Source: a bacterium
GTDB lineage: Bacteria > 4484-113 > JAFGCY01
Assembly (NCBI GenBank): GCA_020849855.1
Contig: JADZFO010000031.1
Location: forward strand, 1 to 64,000
DNA length: 64,000 nt
Reading direction: 5' to 3'
Positions 40,376 through 50,283 of this stretch are shown piece after piece (positions within the stretch are counted from its first letter, which is position 1; each line of letters begins with the position of its first letter). The position numbers and the translations under genes were made by a program. The notes below the pieces were generated by a model. It was not told the DNA's origin. It ran no database searches and saw nothing but the letters and a program-made list of their open reading frames with translations.

Positions 40376-41833
40376 ATGGTGCAATTCCAGAATTGGTTGC
40401 TGGTTCCGGCTGCTTTTATGCTGGCGTTCTGCATTATCGGTCTGCGAGCCTCACCTGCGAATGCGGAGGACGGCATCGAGGTAAAGCTGGACGCAGACGA
40501 ACCCATCATCTGGCGTCCAATCGACCTTCCCGCGTATCAACCGGTGCCAACAAGCTCCTGGGCCTATCCGGCAATGCGGTTGATGGTGCAGCACGGGCAA
40601 CTTGATGGTTATCCTGACTTCTTTTGGGACGCAAAGCAGATACTCACGCGCATGGACTTCGCTTATGCACTCAGCCAGCTGACGGACATATACGCATCGG
40701 ATATGCATGTTGTGTCTGGCCCGACCCCAGCTGAAGATTCCGAAGTTTCGCAGAGGAAGGAAGTTCAACATTTGATCGCTCTCGCCCTGCTGGACGAATT
40801 CATCGAGATGGACCCTGCGAGACCTGTGCCGCAGTGGGCAAGCTGGTCATGCCGCGATGCAGTTGACCAAAGCGTCTTAACAGCCTACGACGATGTCAGC
40901 TACACGCATTGGGCATATGCCGCCGTCAACTACTTCTTCAAGACTGGCGCGCTTGAGGGCTATCCCAACTACTTCCAGAAGGACAGGACGCTGACGCGAT
41001 ACGAATTTGCGCTGGCAACTGCACGGGTTCTGGATCATGTCGACGCCGGGCTGGCAACGAAACCTGAAGCAGTCCTGGCAGCAGCTCTGCGTGCAGAATT
41101 CATAGAGCAATTGGATATTCTGGCTTCGCCAAATTCGCCTGCTGAAAAGCAGGCCGCTGTTACCGCGCTGAGTGGCAGAGCATTCGCGGTGGATTCTCCA
41201 TACACTGACGTGGATCCCCGAAGCTGGGATTACAAGGCGCTGGACTATCTTGTTCGTCAGCGAGTCCTTGAAGGCTATCCAAATGACTTCTTTAACGGCC
41301 GCACGCTTACCCGCTATGAGATCACCCAAGCAACCGCGCGGCTGCTGGACACACTTGGTCCTCAGCGCGATATCAGCCCGGAACTCCTGATGGCCGAGGC
41401 GCTGAGAGACAAGTATCGCGACCAGTTGGAGCTGCTATCCGAGGCGCTTGACAGATCAATGATCGGAGTCGGCTGTGTCTTATATGGCCCGCCAGGTTCG
41501 GAACCTGTTGGAATGCCTCCCTTTGTGGCGACTGACCCATCGACGAGTGCATACGCAGACGTTAAATTGGGACACTGGTCCTATTACGCACTTGACTACC
41601 TGACCGGCAAGGGCATCCTTGAGGGCTATCCCAAAGACTTCTTCAAGGGCGACAGGACACTGACCCGCTATGAGTTTGCGCAGGCTGTGGCCCGGCTGCT
41701 GGACACTGTCAGCAGCCTGCCGGGGACCGAAGCTGAGGGCGAATGGTCAGTTGATCTGATTTTGGCTTACGCGCTGCGTGAAGAGTTTGATGATCAGCTG
41801 GCTGAGCTTAGCCATCTAGTCAATCGCCTCTGA
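40376..41833 (+). CDS. SLH-repeat protein with four modules
   Basis: This 485-residue protein has a signal peptide (ending SPANA). Four SLH-like modules each contain W(A/D/S)Y.A, GYP(N/K/D)DFF and LTRYEFA: about 55-105, 170-225, 270-325 and 385-440. A helical segment with acidic patches follows each module. SLH modules bind pyruvylated cell-wall polymers, so this is a wall-attached envelope protein. It lacks the barrel of the porin at 11703. Codon use is less GC-rich than its neighbours. The modules are similar enough to suggest internal duplication. SD GAGGTG. Confidence 0.85.
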   Translation: MVQFQNWLLVPAAFMLAFCIIGLRASPANAEDGIEVKLDADEPIIWRPIDLPAYQPVPTSSWAYPAMRLMVQHGQLDGYPDFFWDAKQILTRMDFAYALSQLTDIYASDMHVVSGPTPAEDSEVSQRKEVQHLIALALLDEFIEMDPARPVPQWASWSCRDAVDQSVLTAYDDVSYTHWAYAAVNYFFKTGALEGYPNYFQKDRTLTRYEFALATARVLDHVDAGLATKPEAVLAAALRAEFIEQLDILASPNSPAEKQAAVTALSGRAFAVDSPYTDVDPRSWDYKALDYLVRQRVLEGYPNDFFNGRTLTRYEITQATARLLDTLGPQRDISPELLMAEALRDKYRDQLELLSEALDRSMIGVGCVLYGPPGSEPVGMPPFVATDPSTSAYADVKLGHWSYYALDYLTGKGILEGYPKDFFKGDRTLTRYEFAQAVARLLDTVSSLPGTEAEGEWSVDLILAYALREEFDDQLAELSHLVNRL

Positions 41834-41904
41834 TCCAGGTAAACAAGCGCAGACATCTACGCGGCTTGGAGGGGATGCCGGTACCCGGCAGCGGGCCTTG
41901 CGGG

Positions 41905-41910
41905 TACAAT
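41905..41910 (+). promoter_or_regulatory. -10 box of der, leaderless
   Basis: TACAAT, seven bases before GTG 41918. There is no SD. Confidence 0.55.
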
Positions 41911-41917
41911 CCCCGCC

Positions 41918-43867
41918 GTGTATGCACAGATAGAAAGGCCCAGTGTCGCTCTGATCGGGCGGCCGAACGTTGGCAAGAGCACCCTCTTCAACCGTCTGAT
42001 CGGTTCGCTGGGGCGCCGCTCGGGCCGCGCCGCGATCACCGACGACCTGCCCGGAGTCACCCGCGACCGCCTTTACGGCATCTGCGAGTGGGACGGCTAT
42101 GAGTTCACCGTGATTGACTGCGGCGGCATCGGCGAAGAGAGCGCCGACCCGCTCTGGGAGCCGGTAGCGGACAACACCCGCCGCGCGATGGCCGAGGCCG
42201 ACCTGATCATGTTCATTGTGGACGCGCGCTCCGGCCTCACCCTTTCCGACGAGGCGGTGCTGCGCGAGCTGCGCAAGCTGAAGAAGCCCGTGGTGGTGGC
42301 GGTCAACAAGGTGGACTCCGAGAAACAGGAGATGGACGCCAGCGAGTTCTGGAAGCTGGGTTATACGCAGCTGGTCTTCATCTCCGCCGCCTCGGGGCGC
42401 AACAGCGGCGAGCTGCTGGACGAGGTGGTCAAGAGCATCGACTGGAGCCGCTGGCCCAGGGCGACGCCGGACTATGTGGCCTGGCGCGCCGACCAGGTGG
42501 AGGGCGCCGATGACTTTGCCGCCGAGGAAGGCGACGAGGACTTCGACGACGACTTTGACTACGACGACGAAGAGCTCGAGGACCCGCGGGACAGCGGCGA
42601 CGAGGACGACGAGGACTTTGCGGCTGAGCCCGGCGATGAGGAGCTGGACGAGGCTGAGCTGGGCGGGATTGAGGACGAAGACGAGGAGTATGAGGACGAG
42701 GCGGAGGCTGACAGCGAGGTAGAGGCTGAGCCCGGCGCCGGCGATCCCGCCGGTGGACGGCCGCGGGGCCTGGAGACCGTAGCCACCGTGCGGCCCACGC
42801 CGCCGCCCGGCCCGCCGCGGCCCCAGAAGAGCCGCGGGAAGAAGGAGCCGGTTTATCCCTTTGCCTGGGCCGCCCTGGGTCAGACGCGCTTCGTGCCGGA
42901 TGAGTCCTGGCGCCTGGCGCCGATCCGCCTGGCCTTTGTGGGGCGCCAGAACGTGGGCAAGAGCTCGCTGACCAATGTGCTGCTGGGCGAGGACCGCGCG
43001 CTGGTGGCGGATCTGCCGGGCACCACCCGCGACCCGCTCTGGGCGGCCTTCAAGCTGGACGGCCAGGAGTATGAGCTGCTGGACACCGCCGGCATGAAGC
43101 GCATCAGCCGCATGAAGGAGGATGTCGACTTCTATTCCCTGGTGCGGGCCCAGCGCGGCCTGCGCCACAGCGAGGTGGCCCTGCTGGTGCTGGACGCCGA
43201 GCTTGGCGTGACCGAGCAGGACAAGCGCGTGGCCTCGCGGATTGAGGAAGAGGGCCGCGCTGTGGTGATTGTCATCAACAAGGCCGACCTGATCACCGTG
43301 GCCGCCGACCTGCCCAGCCGCGAAGAGGCCACCCGCGAGGACCGCATCGAGGCCTCGCGCCGGCGCGCCCCGGTAGGCAGCCGCATGCCGGACCCCGCCG
43401 AACGCGAGATGTATGACCAGTACATCCGCGCCGAGCTGGGCCGTCTGCGCTGGGCTGAAGTGGTTTATGTCAGCGCCTTCCTTGCCGGCGGCGCCGCCGA
43501 CCGCGAGCGCCCCGAACTGCGCAAGGAGGTGCAGCGCCGCGCGGCCGAGGGCATGGAAGAACTGCTTAAGGCGGCCCGGCGCTCCTGGGAGAACTTCCAC
43601 CGCCGTATCGACAACAAGGCCCTGCAGGCTGTGCTGCATGAGGCGATCGCGCTGTCGCCGCCGCCGATCGTGAAGAACATGGAGCTGCGCTTTTATGACT
43701 TCCGCCAGATCGGCAACTGCCCGCCGACCTTCCTGGTGGAGTGCAATAACAAGCGCATCATGCGCCAGGCCTACCGCCGCTTCATTGAGCGCCGTATCCG
43801 CAGGCACTTCGAGTTCACCGGCACGCATATCGAGCTGGTGATCTATGAGCGCCGGCGGAGGCGTTAG
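41918..43867 (+). CDS. der: double-GTPase Der (EngA) with acidic inter-domain linker
   Basis: This 649-residue protein is much longer than the usual 440-490. The first G domain has LIGRPNVGKSTLFNRL, DDLPGVTRDR, DCGGIG (usually DTGG) and NKVD. A linker of about 115 residues follows (196-311): first almost all Asp/Glu, then Pro-rich. The second G domain has GRQNVGKSSLTNVLLG, DLPGTTRD, DTAGM and NKAD, with an added Arg-rich segment near 464-498. The KH-like C-terminal domain ends NNKRIMRQAYRRFIERRIRR. Der assists 50S ribosome assembly. GTG start, leaderless. Confidence 0.95.
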   Translation: MYAQIERPSVALIGRPNVGKSTLFNRLIGSLGRRSGRAAITDDLPGVTRDRLYGICEWDGYEFTVIDCGGIGEESADPLWEPVADNTRRAMAEADLIMFIVDARSGLTLSDEAVLRELRKLKKPVVVAVNKVDSEKQEMDASEFWKLGYTQLVFISAASGRNSGELLDEVVKSIDWSRWPRATPDYVAWRADQVEGADDFAAEEGDEDFDDDFDYDDEELEDPRDSGDEDDEDFAAEPGDEELDEAELGGIEDEDEEYEDEAEADSEVEAEPGAGDPAGGRPRGLETVATVRPTPPPGPPRPQKSRGKKEPVYPFAWAALGQTRFVPDESWRLAPIRLAFVGRQNVGKSSLTNVLLGEDRALVADLPGTTRDPLWAAFKLDGQEYELLDTAGMKRISRMKEDVDFYSLVRAQRGLRHSEVALLVLDAELGVTEQDKRVASRIEEEGRAVVIVINKADLITVAADLPSREEATREDRIEASRRRAPVGSRMPDPAEREMYDQYIRAELGRLRWAEVVYVSAFLAGGAADRERPELRKEVQRRAAEGMEELLKAARRSWENFHRRIDNKALQAVLHEAIALSPPPIVKNMELRFYDFRQIGNCPPTFLVECNNKRIMRQAYRRFIERRIRRHFEFTGTHIELVIYERRRRR

Positions 43868-43929
43868 CCTTAACCGGGACTTATGCATTAAGTAACGGTT
43901 TAAGCGCTGAAAATGCGGCCGAAAGCCAG

Positions 43930-43935
43930 CATAAT
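43930..43935 (+). promoter_or_regulatory. -10 box of lipoprotein C
   Basis: CATAAT, nine bases before ATG 43945, with no SD. Confidence 0.5.
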
Positions 43936-43944
43936 CACCCCGTC

Positions 43945-45747
43945 ATGGGGAGATACATACTGCCGACTTGTTTGCTGGCCCTGCTGCCGCTGGGCGCCTG
44001 CAGTACTGCCGACAGCGCTGGCGCGCCGCCGCCTGCAGCGATCCGCGCATACCCCGCCGCTGAAGCCGGCCTGCCGGAGCTGTCCAGCCTGGACAGCCGG
44101 CCCGGGCGGGCCCAGCGTGGCGTCAGCGTGATCGAGGAGATCAGCGTCAACGTGGAAAGCCCGCTGCTGCAGTTCGGCTGCACGACTGGCTCCGGCCAGC
44201 TTGAGCTGGGCTCCTTCCCGGAGATGGCCTGGGCCATGTACCGGGTGGCGCTGCCGGAGGGGCCGCTGAAGGTCTGCAGCTTCATGGGCAGCGGGGCCGC
44301 GACCACGCTGTTCGTCGCCGACTATGGACGCGGGCGCTGGGTGCCCATGGGCCGCGCCGACGGGGTGCAGCACAACTACAACCTGGAGCTGCTGCAGGAC
44401 TACTCCTCGCCCTTTAACTATATCTATCTGGCTGTGGCGGCCCGGCGCAGTGAGGCCGGCGGCGGAGACAGCGACGTGCTGAGCGCCCTTTCCGTCACCT
44501 GGGATGCGCCGGTCAGCGGCCCGGTCTATTACGTCGAGCCGGCCCCGGCCGGCGACGATGCCAACCCTGGCACCTCCGCCGAGCCCTGGGCCAGCCTGCA
44601 ACACGCGGCGGATACGGTAGTGGCCGGTGATACGGTCATCGTCCGGCCCGGTACTTACACCGGCTTCATGCTCCAGAGCAGCGGCAGCGAGTCCAGCCCC
44701 ATTACCTTCAGCGCAGAAGAAGGGGCGGTGATCAATGCGCGCAATGAGAACACGCCCGACGGCATCAACATCGAGAACTGGGAGGGCACGGGGGTCCACC
44801 ACGTTGTGATCGAGGGCTTCACTGTGCTTGGCATCGAGCGCGCCGGCATCCGGGTAGTCGGCCTTGAAGAGTCGCCGGCCCACCACGTCACCGTCCGCAA
44901 CTGCCTCTCAGGTAACAACGGCAAGTGGGGTCTGCTATCGGGCCATGCCAACTATGTCACGGTTGAAGACTGCGAGATGTACAACTCCGGCGACGAGCAC
45001 GGCATCTATCTGAGCAACTCCTCAGATAACTGCATCTGCCGCGGCAACATCCTCTTTGGCAACAACGGCTGCGGGATCCACCACAACGGCGACAGCAGCG
45101 CCGGCGGCGACGGGATCATGAGCAACTGCCTGATCGAGAACAACATTGCCTATGACAATGGCGACGGCGGCGGCAGCGCGATCAACTGCGACGGTGTGCA
45201 GGACAGCATCATCCGCAACAACCTGCTCTTCAACAACCACTCCAGCGGCATCTCGCTGTACCAGATCGACGCGGGCGGGCCGGCCCGGAACAACCAGATC
45301 CTGAACAACACGATTGTGCAGGACGGCGCCAACACACGCTGGTGCCTGAACATCCAGGACGACAGCGGCGAGGGCTGCAAGGTCTTCAACAACATCTTCT
45401 TCAACTATCACAGCTTCCGCGGGGCCATCGACATCAACAACGCCACGCTGCCGGGCTTTGAGAGCGATTACAACGTGGTGATCAGCCGCTTTGTGATCAA
45501 TGACGGCAACCAGCTGGACCTCGCTGAATGGCGCTCCGCCACCGGCCAGGACATGCACTCCATCGCCGCGGCGGCCGCCGACGTGCTGGTCAACCCGCAG
45601 GGCCCGGACCTGGCGGACTATATGCTCAAGGTCGGCAGCCCGGCGCTGAACGCGGGCCTCGAGAGCGAGGCCACGGACAGCGATCTGCAGGGCACCCCGC
45701 GGCCACAGGGCAGCGGCCCGGACATCGGCTGTTTTGAGCAGCCCTAA
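43945..45747 (+). CDS. parallel-beta-helix lipoprotein C
   Basis: This 600-residue protein has lipobox LGAC near residue 19. The N-terminal region (45-200) corresponds to a divergent copy of the family module (MAWAMYRVAL, DYGRGRWVPM). A right-handed beta-helix follows: DDANPGTSAEPWASLQHAAD (DUF1565-like), AGDTVIVRPGTYTGF, GINIENWEGTGVHHVVIEGF, then many NNG/NNxI turns such as NILFGNNGCGIHHNGD. Such helices bind or cleave polysaccharides. Catalytic residues are not obvious. It stands just before two more family lipoproteins. Confidence 0.8.
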   Translation: MGRYILPTCLLALLPLGACSTADSAGAPPPAAIRAYPAAEAGLPELSSLDSRPGRAQRGVSVIEEISVNVESPLLQFGCTTGSGQLELGSFPEMAWAMYRVALPEGPLKVCSFMGSGAATTLFVADYGRGRWVPMGRADGVQHNYNLELLQDYSSPFNYIYLAVAARRSEAGGGDSDVLSALSVTWDAPVSGPVYYVEPAPAGDDANPGTSAEPWASLQHAADTVVAGDTVIVRPGTYTGFMLQSSGSESSPITFSAEEGAVINARNENTPDGINIENWEGTGVHHVVIEGFTVLGIERAGIRVVGLEESPAHHVTVRNCLSGNNGKWGLLSGHANYVTVEDCEMYNSGDEHGIYLSNSSDNCICRGNILFGNNGCGIHHNGDSSAGGDGIMSNCLIENNIAYDNGDGGGSAINCDGVQDSIIRNNLLFNNHSSGISLYQIDAGGPARNNQILNNTIVQDGANTRWCLNIQDDSGEGCKVFNNIFFNYHSFRGAIDINNATLPGFESDYNVVISRFVINDGNQLDLAEWRSATGQDMHSIAAAAADVLVNPQGPDLADYMLKVGSPALNAGLESEATDSDLQGTPRPQGSGPDIGCFEQP

Positions 45748-45787
45748 GCTAATACGAACAACCTGAGCACAACACTGCCGGGCATGG

Positions 45788-45793
45788 CATAAT
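45788..45793 (+). promoter_or_regulatory. -10 box of lipoprotein D
   Basis: CATAAT with a leader of about 20 bases to ATG 45821. GGGG lies upstream of the ATG. Confidence 0.4.
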
Positions 45794-45820
45794 CAGAAAA
45801 TCCTGGCTTCGGGGACTGCC

Positions 45821-47995
45821 ATGCACTGCTCATTCGTTTCACGCGTCGCTCGGACACTGGCCACTGTGCTTGCCGCCGCACTGCTCCTCAGCGCCTGCGG
45901 TGGCGCTGCTTCCCGCTCGACGCTGGAAGGTGTACGCGGCCCGGAGCTGGCCGGCGGCCTGAGACTGCCGAGCCCCGCCGATCTGCTGGCGCGAGACCCT
46001 GGTCCGCAGGCCGCCGGGCCGCAGATGCCGGGACGCGAGGTCAGCGAGTTCAGCCGCCTGGCCTTCGCCTATGACTTCATGCTGCCTAACAGCCGGATCA
46101 GCAGTTCGGGCACCAACCTCTTGATGGAGCCGCAGTACAGCCCCGGCGGACCGCTGAGCGGCGCGGCCTACTGCGTCTATTCCTTTGACTATGAGCCGGG
46201 CGAGACCGACCTGAGCGATATGACCATGCACCTTGCCCCGGCGGACATCATTCAGCAGGGTGCAGCCTCGAACCTTTATTTCCTCCTGCCGAACTATGCC
46301 ACTAACCGCTGGGTACACTTCCCCTTCGACGCCCTGCCCGGACAGGCCGGCCCCGCGGATTCCACCGATTACATCCCGCCGCTCAGCGCCACCAAGATCT
46401 ATCTCGGCGTTCTGGCGGTGGGCAACCAGCCCTTTGAGCTGGCCCGCATGCGGATTGGCAACGCGCCGCCGGTCTTCAGCCTGGATGCGTTTCCAACTAC
46501 CGGCCAGGCGCCGCTGGACGTGCAGTTCACCGCCGATTTCTCTGCCTTTGGCAGCGAGGACTTCGACACCATCGAATGGGACTTTGAGGGTGACGGCACC
46601 TTCGAGCTGCTGACGGCACCTGATGTTGTTGACCAGAGCTTCCAGTACACGGCATCCGGCAGCTATCAGGCCGCGGCGCGGATCACCGACACCGAAGGCG
46701 CCAGCACCACGGAAACCGCGACCATCGTGGTTTCCAACAACCTGACCCGCACCTGGGGCAATGGCGGCGATGAGCGCGCGCTTGACCTGGCTATCGATTC
46801 GGGCGGCAATGTCTATGTCTGCGGCTTCGACAATGACGGCTGCCTGCTGCTGAAATACGACAGCGCGCTTGAGCTGCAGTGGGCCCGGAGCTGGCGGCCG
46901 GCGGAGCTGCTGGGCTTTGGCGAGTACCGCAGCCTCGTGTGCATCGGCAGCGACGTGTTTGTCAGCGGCTTTATCAACCTGCACGACGCCCCGCCCAACG
47001 ACAACGACATCCTGCTGCACAAGTACAGCAGCGACGGCAGCCTGACCATGCAGAAGATCTATGGCCACGCCACCGAGGACGACGAGGCCACAGCCATAAC
47101 CACCGACGGCACCAGCATCTACCTGACCGGCTTCAGCTGGGATACAACTGATGACGCAGCCCACTTCCTGGCGGCAAAACTGGATAACAGCGGCACGGTG
47201 CTCTGGGGCAAGCACGACGGCCTGCTGGAGGCGGCGCCTTTCTATAACCTTGGGACCGCGGTCGAGCACTGGAACAGCGCCAGCAGTGTGGCCTTCCTGG
47301 CCGGATTGACCAACCAGTTTGCCACTACGCCCGCCTGTCTGGTGGCTCTGGATCCGTCGGACGGAACCGTCAACCTGCAGCGCTACTACACCTCAGACAT
47401 CCAGGATCAGGCGCTTGTTGGCAAGGCCATGCTGGGCCATGCGAGCAGCCTGGTACTGCTTGGCAACTATGACGACGGCTTTGACGAGGGCTACTTCAGC
47501 TTCGATATCGCCGCGGCCGGCGGCGAGGCGAGCAATGTGCGCTTTGTGGATTCGATCATCGGCATCAACCCTGGCGCCGCGGCGCTCGCACCGGATCTGA
47601 GCGCGGCTGGCAGCATCGTCTTTGGCGGCGGCACAACCTTTGACGCCGCGCTGGTCTACCATTCGCCCGCAGCCGACCCGATCCCCTTCGACCAGCTTGA
47701 CGGTCCGGGCGGCTTCACCAGCCAGCTTTACGGAATTCAGGCCGGCAGCGCCGGCAGCTTTTATGCCTGCGGCTGGGCCTTCTATTCTCCAGATACCGTC
47801 TGGAACCGCGACAGCGACAGCCTGGACCTGACCCAGCCCGGCAGCATCACCGCGACTGTGCCGGGCTTCAACTTCGAGGACTGGACCCCGAATGCCTCGG
47901 ATACCGCCATCGCCGCGGCTGACATCTCCGGCACACAGGACAGCGGCGGCGGCGGTCAGGACATTCTGGTCAGCCGGCTGGTGCCGGGACTCTGA
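45821..47995 (+). CDS. PKD/beta-propeller lipoprotein D
   Basis: This 724-residue protein has lipobox LLSAC. The family module follows (about 70-215, GAAYCVYSFDYEPGE, LPNYATNRWVHFPF, YLGVLAVG). Then comes a PKD domain (about 222-305, IEWDFEGDGTFELL). SBBP-like repeats complete it (NVYVCGFDNDGCLLLKYDSA, LQWARSWRPAE, LTMQKIYGHATEDDEATAIT). The order matches proteins A and E. It is probably displayed at the outer membrane or cell surface with an unknown ligand. It follows lipoprotein C by 73 bases and has its own -10 box. Confidence 0.8.
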   Translation: MHCSFVSRVARTLATVLAAALLLSACGGAASRSTLEGVRGPELAGGLRLPSPADLLARDPGPQAAGPQMPGREVSEFSRLAFAYDFMLPNSRISSSGTNLLMEPQYSPGGPLSGAAYCVYSFDYEPGETDLSDMTMHLAPADIIQQGAASNLYFLLPNYATNRWVHFPFDALPGQAGPADSTDYIPPLSATKIYLGVLAVGNQPFELARMRIGNAPPVFSLDAFPTTGQAPLDVQFTADFSAFGSEDFDTIEWDFEGDGTFELLTAPDVVDQSFQYTASGSYQAAARITDTEGASTTETATIVVSNNLTRTWGNGGDERALDLAIDSGGNVYVCGFDNDGCLLLKYDSALELQWARSWRPAELLGFGEYRSLVCIGSDVFVSGFINLHDAPPNDNDILLHKYSSDGSLTMQKIYGHATEDDEATAITTDGTSIYLTGFSWDTTDDAAHFLAAKLDNSGTVLWGKHDGLLEAAPFYNLGTAVEHWNSASSVAFLAGLTNQFATTPACLVALDPSDGTVNLQRYYTSDIQDQALVGKAMLGHASSLVLLGNYDDGFDEGYFSFDIAAAGGEASNVRFVDSIIGINPGAAALAPDLSAAGSIVFGGGTTFDAALVYHSPAADPIPFDQLDGPGGFTSQLYGIQAGSAGSFYACGWAFYSPDTVWNRDSDSLDLTQPGSITATVPGFNFEDWTPNASDTAIAAADISGTQDSGGGGQDILVSRLVPGL

Positions 47996-48033
47996 ATCAG
48001 GCTCGCAGGATAGAGCCAGGCCGCAGCAGGCGC

Positions 48034-48062
48034 TTGCAGGAATCGCCCAGAGCGTGGATACT
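48034..48062 (+). promoter_or_regulatory. candidate promoter of lipoprotein E
   Basis: TTGCAG (48034-48039), 17-base spacer, GATACT (48057-48062). This gives a leader of about 60 bases to ATG 48128. Confidence 0.4.
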
Positions 48063-48127
48063 TGCGCGGGTCTGCAGCCACTGCAGGCTGGCGGCCGCCC
48101 TGGCTGTGGGGCTGCCAAAGGTCTTCC

Positions 48128-50233
48128 ATGTCCACAAAGCTGAAGGTGATGTTTTTGTGTGCCCTGCTGCTGGCCTGCGCCGCCTGTGCCGGTGGATCAG
48201 GTCGCGCAGTTCCAGACTCCACGGCGCCTGGCCTTTCCAGGCCAGCCCAGCCGGCAGCAGCTGATCTGACAGCCCTTTTGCCTGCTCCCGGCAGCTTCAC
48301 CGGATCAATGCCGACGCTGGCCGGACCGCGCTCTGCCAGCAAGGCGGTGATCTACCTCAGCGAAAGCGCACTGAGCGCCGCGCTGCCCCGGCAGCATCTG
48401 GTGGATTACCCTGACAGCTACATGCACTTTGAACCTGCCGCCGGCTCAGGCAGCGCCGGCCTGGAGGGGATGGCCTATGCCGGCTTTGCCTTGCCGGCCC
48501 CCGCCGTGATGGATGCCACACCGGTGATTCAGCCCTTCTTTATTGAGGCCGGCGCGACCGGGGATTTCTACATTGCACTTGGCAACTACGACAGCAACCG
48601 CTGGGACTGGTACCAGCCTGCGAATTCCCAGCTCCTTGAACTCGATTCCTGGACACCCTACTTTCGGGACTCATCTCCCTTGCTCGTCGTCCTGGCTTTC
48701 AGGGGCGCGACGCCCTGGATCTTTGGCAGCGGCTGGCTGGGCAATCCTCTGCCCGGCTTCAACCTGAGCTACAGCAGCGAGGACCTGCAGGTGCCAGCTG
48801 ATGTAACCGTCAAGATCGAGGGCCTGACCGCCAGTTTTGACGTCAGCAGCATCGAATGGGATATGGACAACGACGGCGATTTTGAATACAGCAGCGCCGA
48901 TCTGGCCGAGCGCACCCACAGCTCAAGCTACAGCAGCTTCGGGATGAAAACAGCTCGGGTCCGAGTCAAGGACAGCATCGGCGAAGAGAGCAGCCACGAG
49001 GTCAGTTTCCACTGCACTGACCATCGCGCCCGCAGCTGGGGCCTGTCCGGTGATGAACGCGCGACAGCGATCGCTGCCGATCCGGCGGGCAACCTTTATC
49101 TGGCCGGCAGCAGCGACGGCGATGCAGGTCTTCTGCTGAAGTACGACTCGGGGATGAACCTCGTCTGGGCCCGGGAGTGGGACCCCGCAGGCTCCAGCGA
49201 AGAGTTCGACAGCCTGGCCGTCCTGAACGGTGATGTCTATGTCGCGGGGCGCCAGCTTGAGCTTCTGGGATTCGGCAGCCAGACCGTGCTGCAACGCTGG
49301 GGTGGCGATGGCAACATCCTGACCCAGAAACTATTTGGCGCCGACAACCACGACACCCTGCCAGCTCGTCTGCTGAGCTTTGACGGGACTCTGCTGCTCT
49401 GCGGCAGAGGCTACAGCCCTTCTGACTTTGAGGACCGCGCGCTGGTCCAGTCCTTCAGCGCGGGTCTGGAACGCAACTGGGGACTGGCCTTGAAGGACAT
49501 GTCGGCCCCGATGGCGCTGAACTCAGCCCTTGATCTTGCCGCCAGCACCAACGACGGCGTTTTTGTCCTGCTTGGCGAAGCCGGTGGCAGTGGCGGCTTT
49601 GGCCTGCTGCGCCTGGATAGCGCTGGCAACCTGGTGGACGAGACCTATTACGACGGCAGTTCGAGCCTGGAAGGCTGCAGCATTGGCCTGGCCGCCGGCG
49701 AACTGCAGGTCTGCTCCTCCACTGGGAACCAGATCCTGCTGGCCCGCTTTGATTCAGACCTTGTCCTGCTGGACGACCTGACGATCGACAGCGCGGTGCG
49801 GCCGGGCTTTGGCTGCACCCTCGATGCGCAGGGTCGCTGGATCTTCTGCGGCGGCGACGGGACCGACGCCACTTACTGGCAGATTGATTATGCCGGCGCC
49901 GCCGGCCGCTTCTGGAGCTACAACTTCAGCGGCTTCAGCAATGTCAGCGGCGGCTTGCAGATGCTCAGCCTCGGCGGCGGGGTGAGCTACCTTGGAGGCT
50001 ATGCCGACTGGGCCACCGGCATGAGCTGCAGCCGAAACGAGCTTTTATCCGTGGACTTTGGTGAACCCAGCGCAACAGTGAGCGACCCGAACTTTGACCT
50101 GAGCACTTACAGCCAGAGCCTCAGCAATACCTCTAAGGCCTCTGAGAGTGTCAACGGAACGCAGAACACCGGAGCCGACCTCAGCATGGTCCAGGGCGAC
50201 ATGGCCCTGCTGCGCTTTGCCAGCGAAGAGTAG
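48128..50233 (+). CDS. PKD-like/beta-propeller lipoprotein E
   Basis: This 701-residue protein starts at ATG 48128, giving a proper signal sequence with lipobox LACAAC; an ATG at 48062 would bury it. The module (about 70-215) has GMAYAGFALPAPA, LGNYDSNRWDWYQ and PLLVVLAF. A PKD-like segment has IEWDMDNDGDFEYS. SBBP-like repeats follow (NLYLAGSSDGDAGLLLKYDS, DVYVAGRQLE). It is the closest paralogue of protein D. The 132-base gap to D contains a candidate promoter, so it may be separately controlled. Confidence 0.8.
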   Translation: MSTKLKVMFLCALLLACAACAGGSGRAVPDSTAPGLSRPAQPAAADLTALLPAPGSFTGSMPTLAGPRSASKAVIYLSESALSAALPRQHLVDYPDSYMHFEPAAGSGSAGLEGMAYAGFALPAPAVMDATPVIQPFFIEAGATGDFYIALGNYDSNRWDWYQPANSQLLELDSWTPYFRDSSPLLVVLAFRGATPWIFGSGWLGNPLPGFNLSYSSEDLQVPADVTVKIEGLTASFDVSSIEWDMDNDGDFEYSSADLAERTHSSSYSSFGMKTARVRVKDSIGEESSHEVSFHCTDHRARSWGLSGDERATAIAADPAGNLYLAGSSDGDAGLLLKYDSGMNLVWAREWDPAGSSEEFDSLAVLNGDVYVAGRQLELLGFGSQTVLQRWGGDGNILTQKLFGADNHDTLPARLLSFDGTLLLCGRGYSPSDFEDRALVQSFSAGLERNWGLALKDMSAPMALNSALDLAASTNDGVFVLLGEAGGSGGFGLLRLDSAGNLVDETYYDGSSSLEGCSIGLAAGELQVCSSTGNQILLARFDSDLVLLDDLTIDSAVRPGFGCTLDAQGRWIFCGGDGTDATYWQIDYAGAAGRFWSYNFSGFSNVSGGLQMLSLGGGVSYLGGYADWATGMSCSRNELLSVDFGEPSATVSDPNFDLSTYSQSLSNTSKASESVNGTQNTGADLSMVQGDMALLRFASEE

Positions 50234-50272
50234 TAAAAGCTGCCGCAGGGCTCCCGGCAGGCGGGCCTGCAA

Positions 50273-50278
50273 TAAAAT
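50273..50278 (+). promoter_or_regulatory. -10 box of the ankyrin gene, leaderless
   Basis: TAAAAT, five bases before ATG 50284, no SD. Confidence 0.5.
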
Positions 50279-50283
50279 CTGGC

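Noticed and set aside
41816-43888. 690-residue open frame on the minus strand across der
   Set aside because: It is the reverse of the GC-rich der gene, has low-complexity His/Val/Leu/Ala content and no known motif, while der is beyond doubt.
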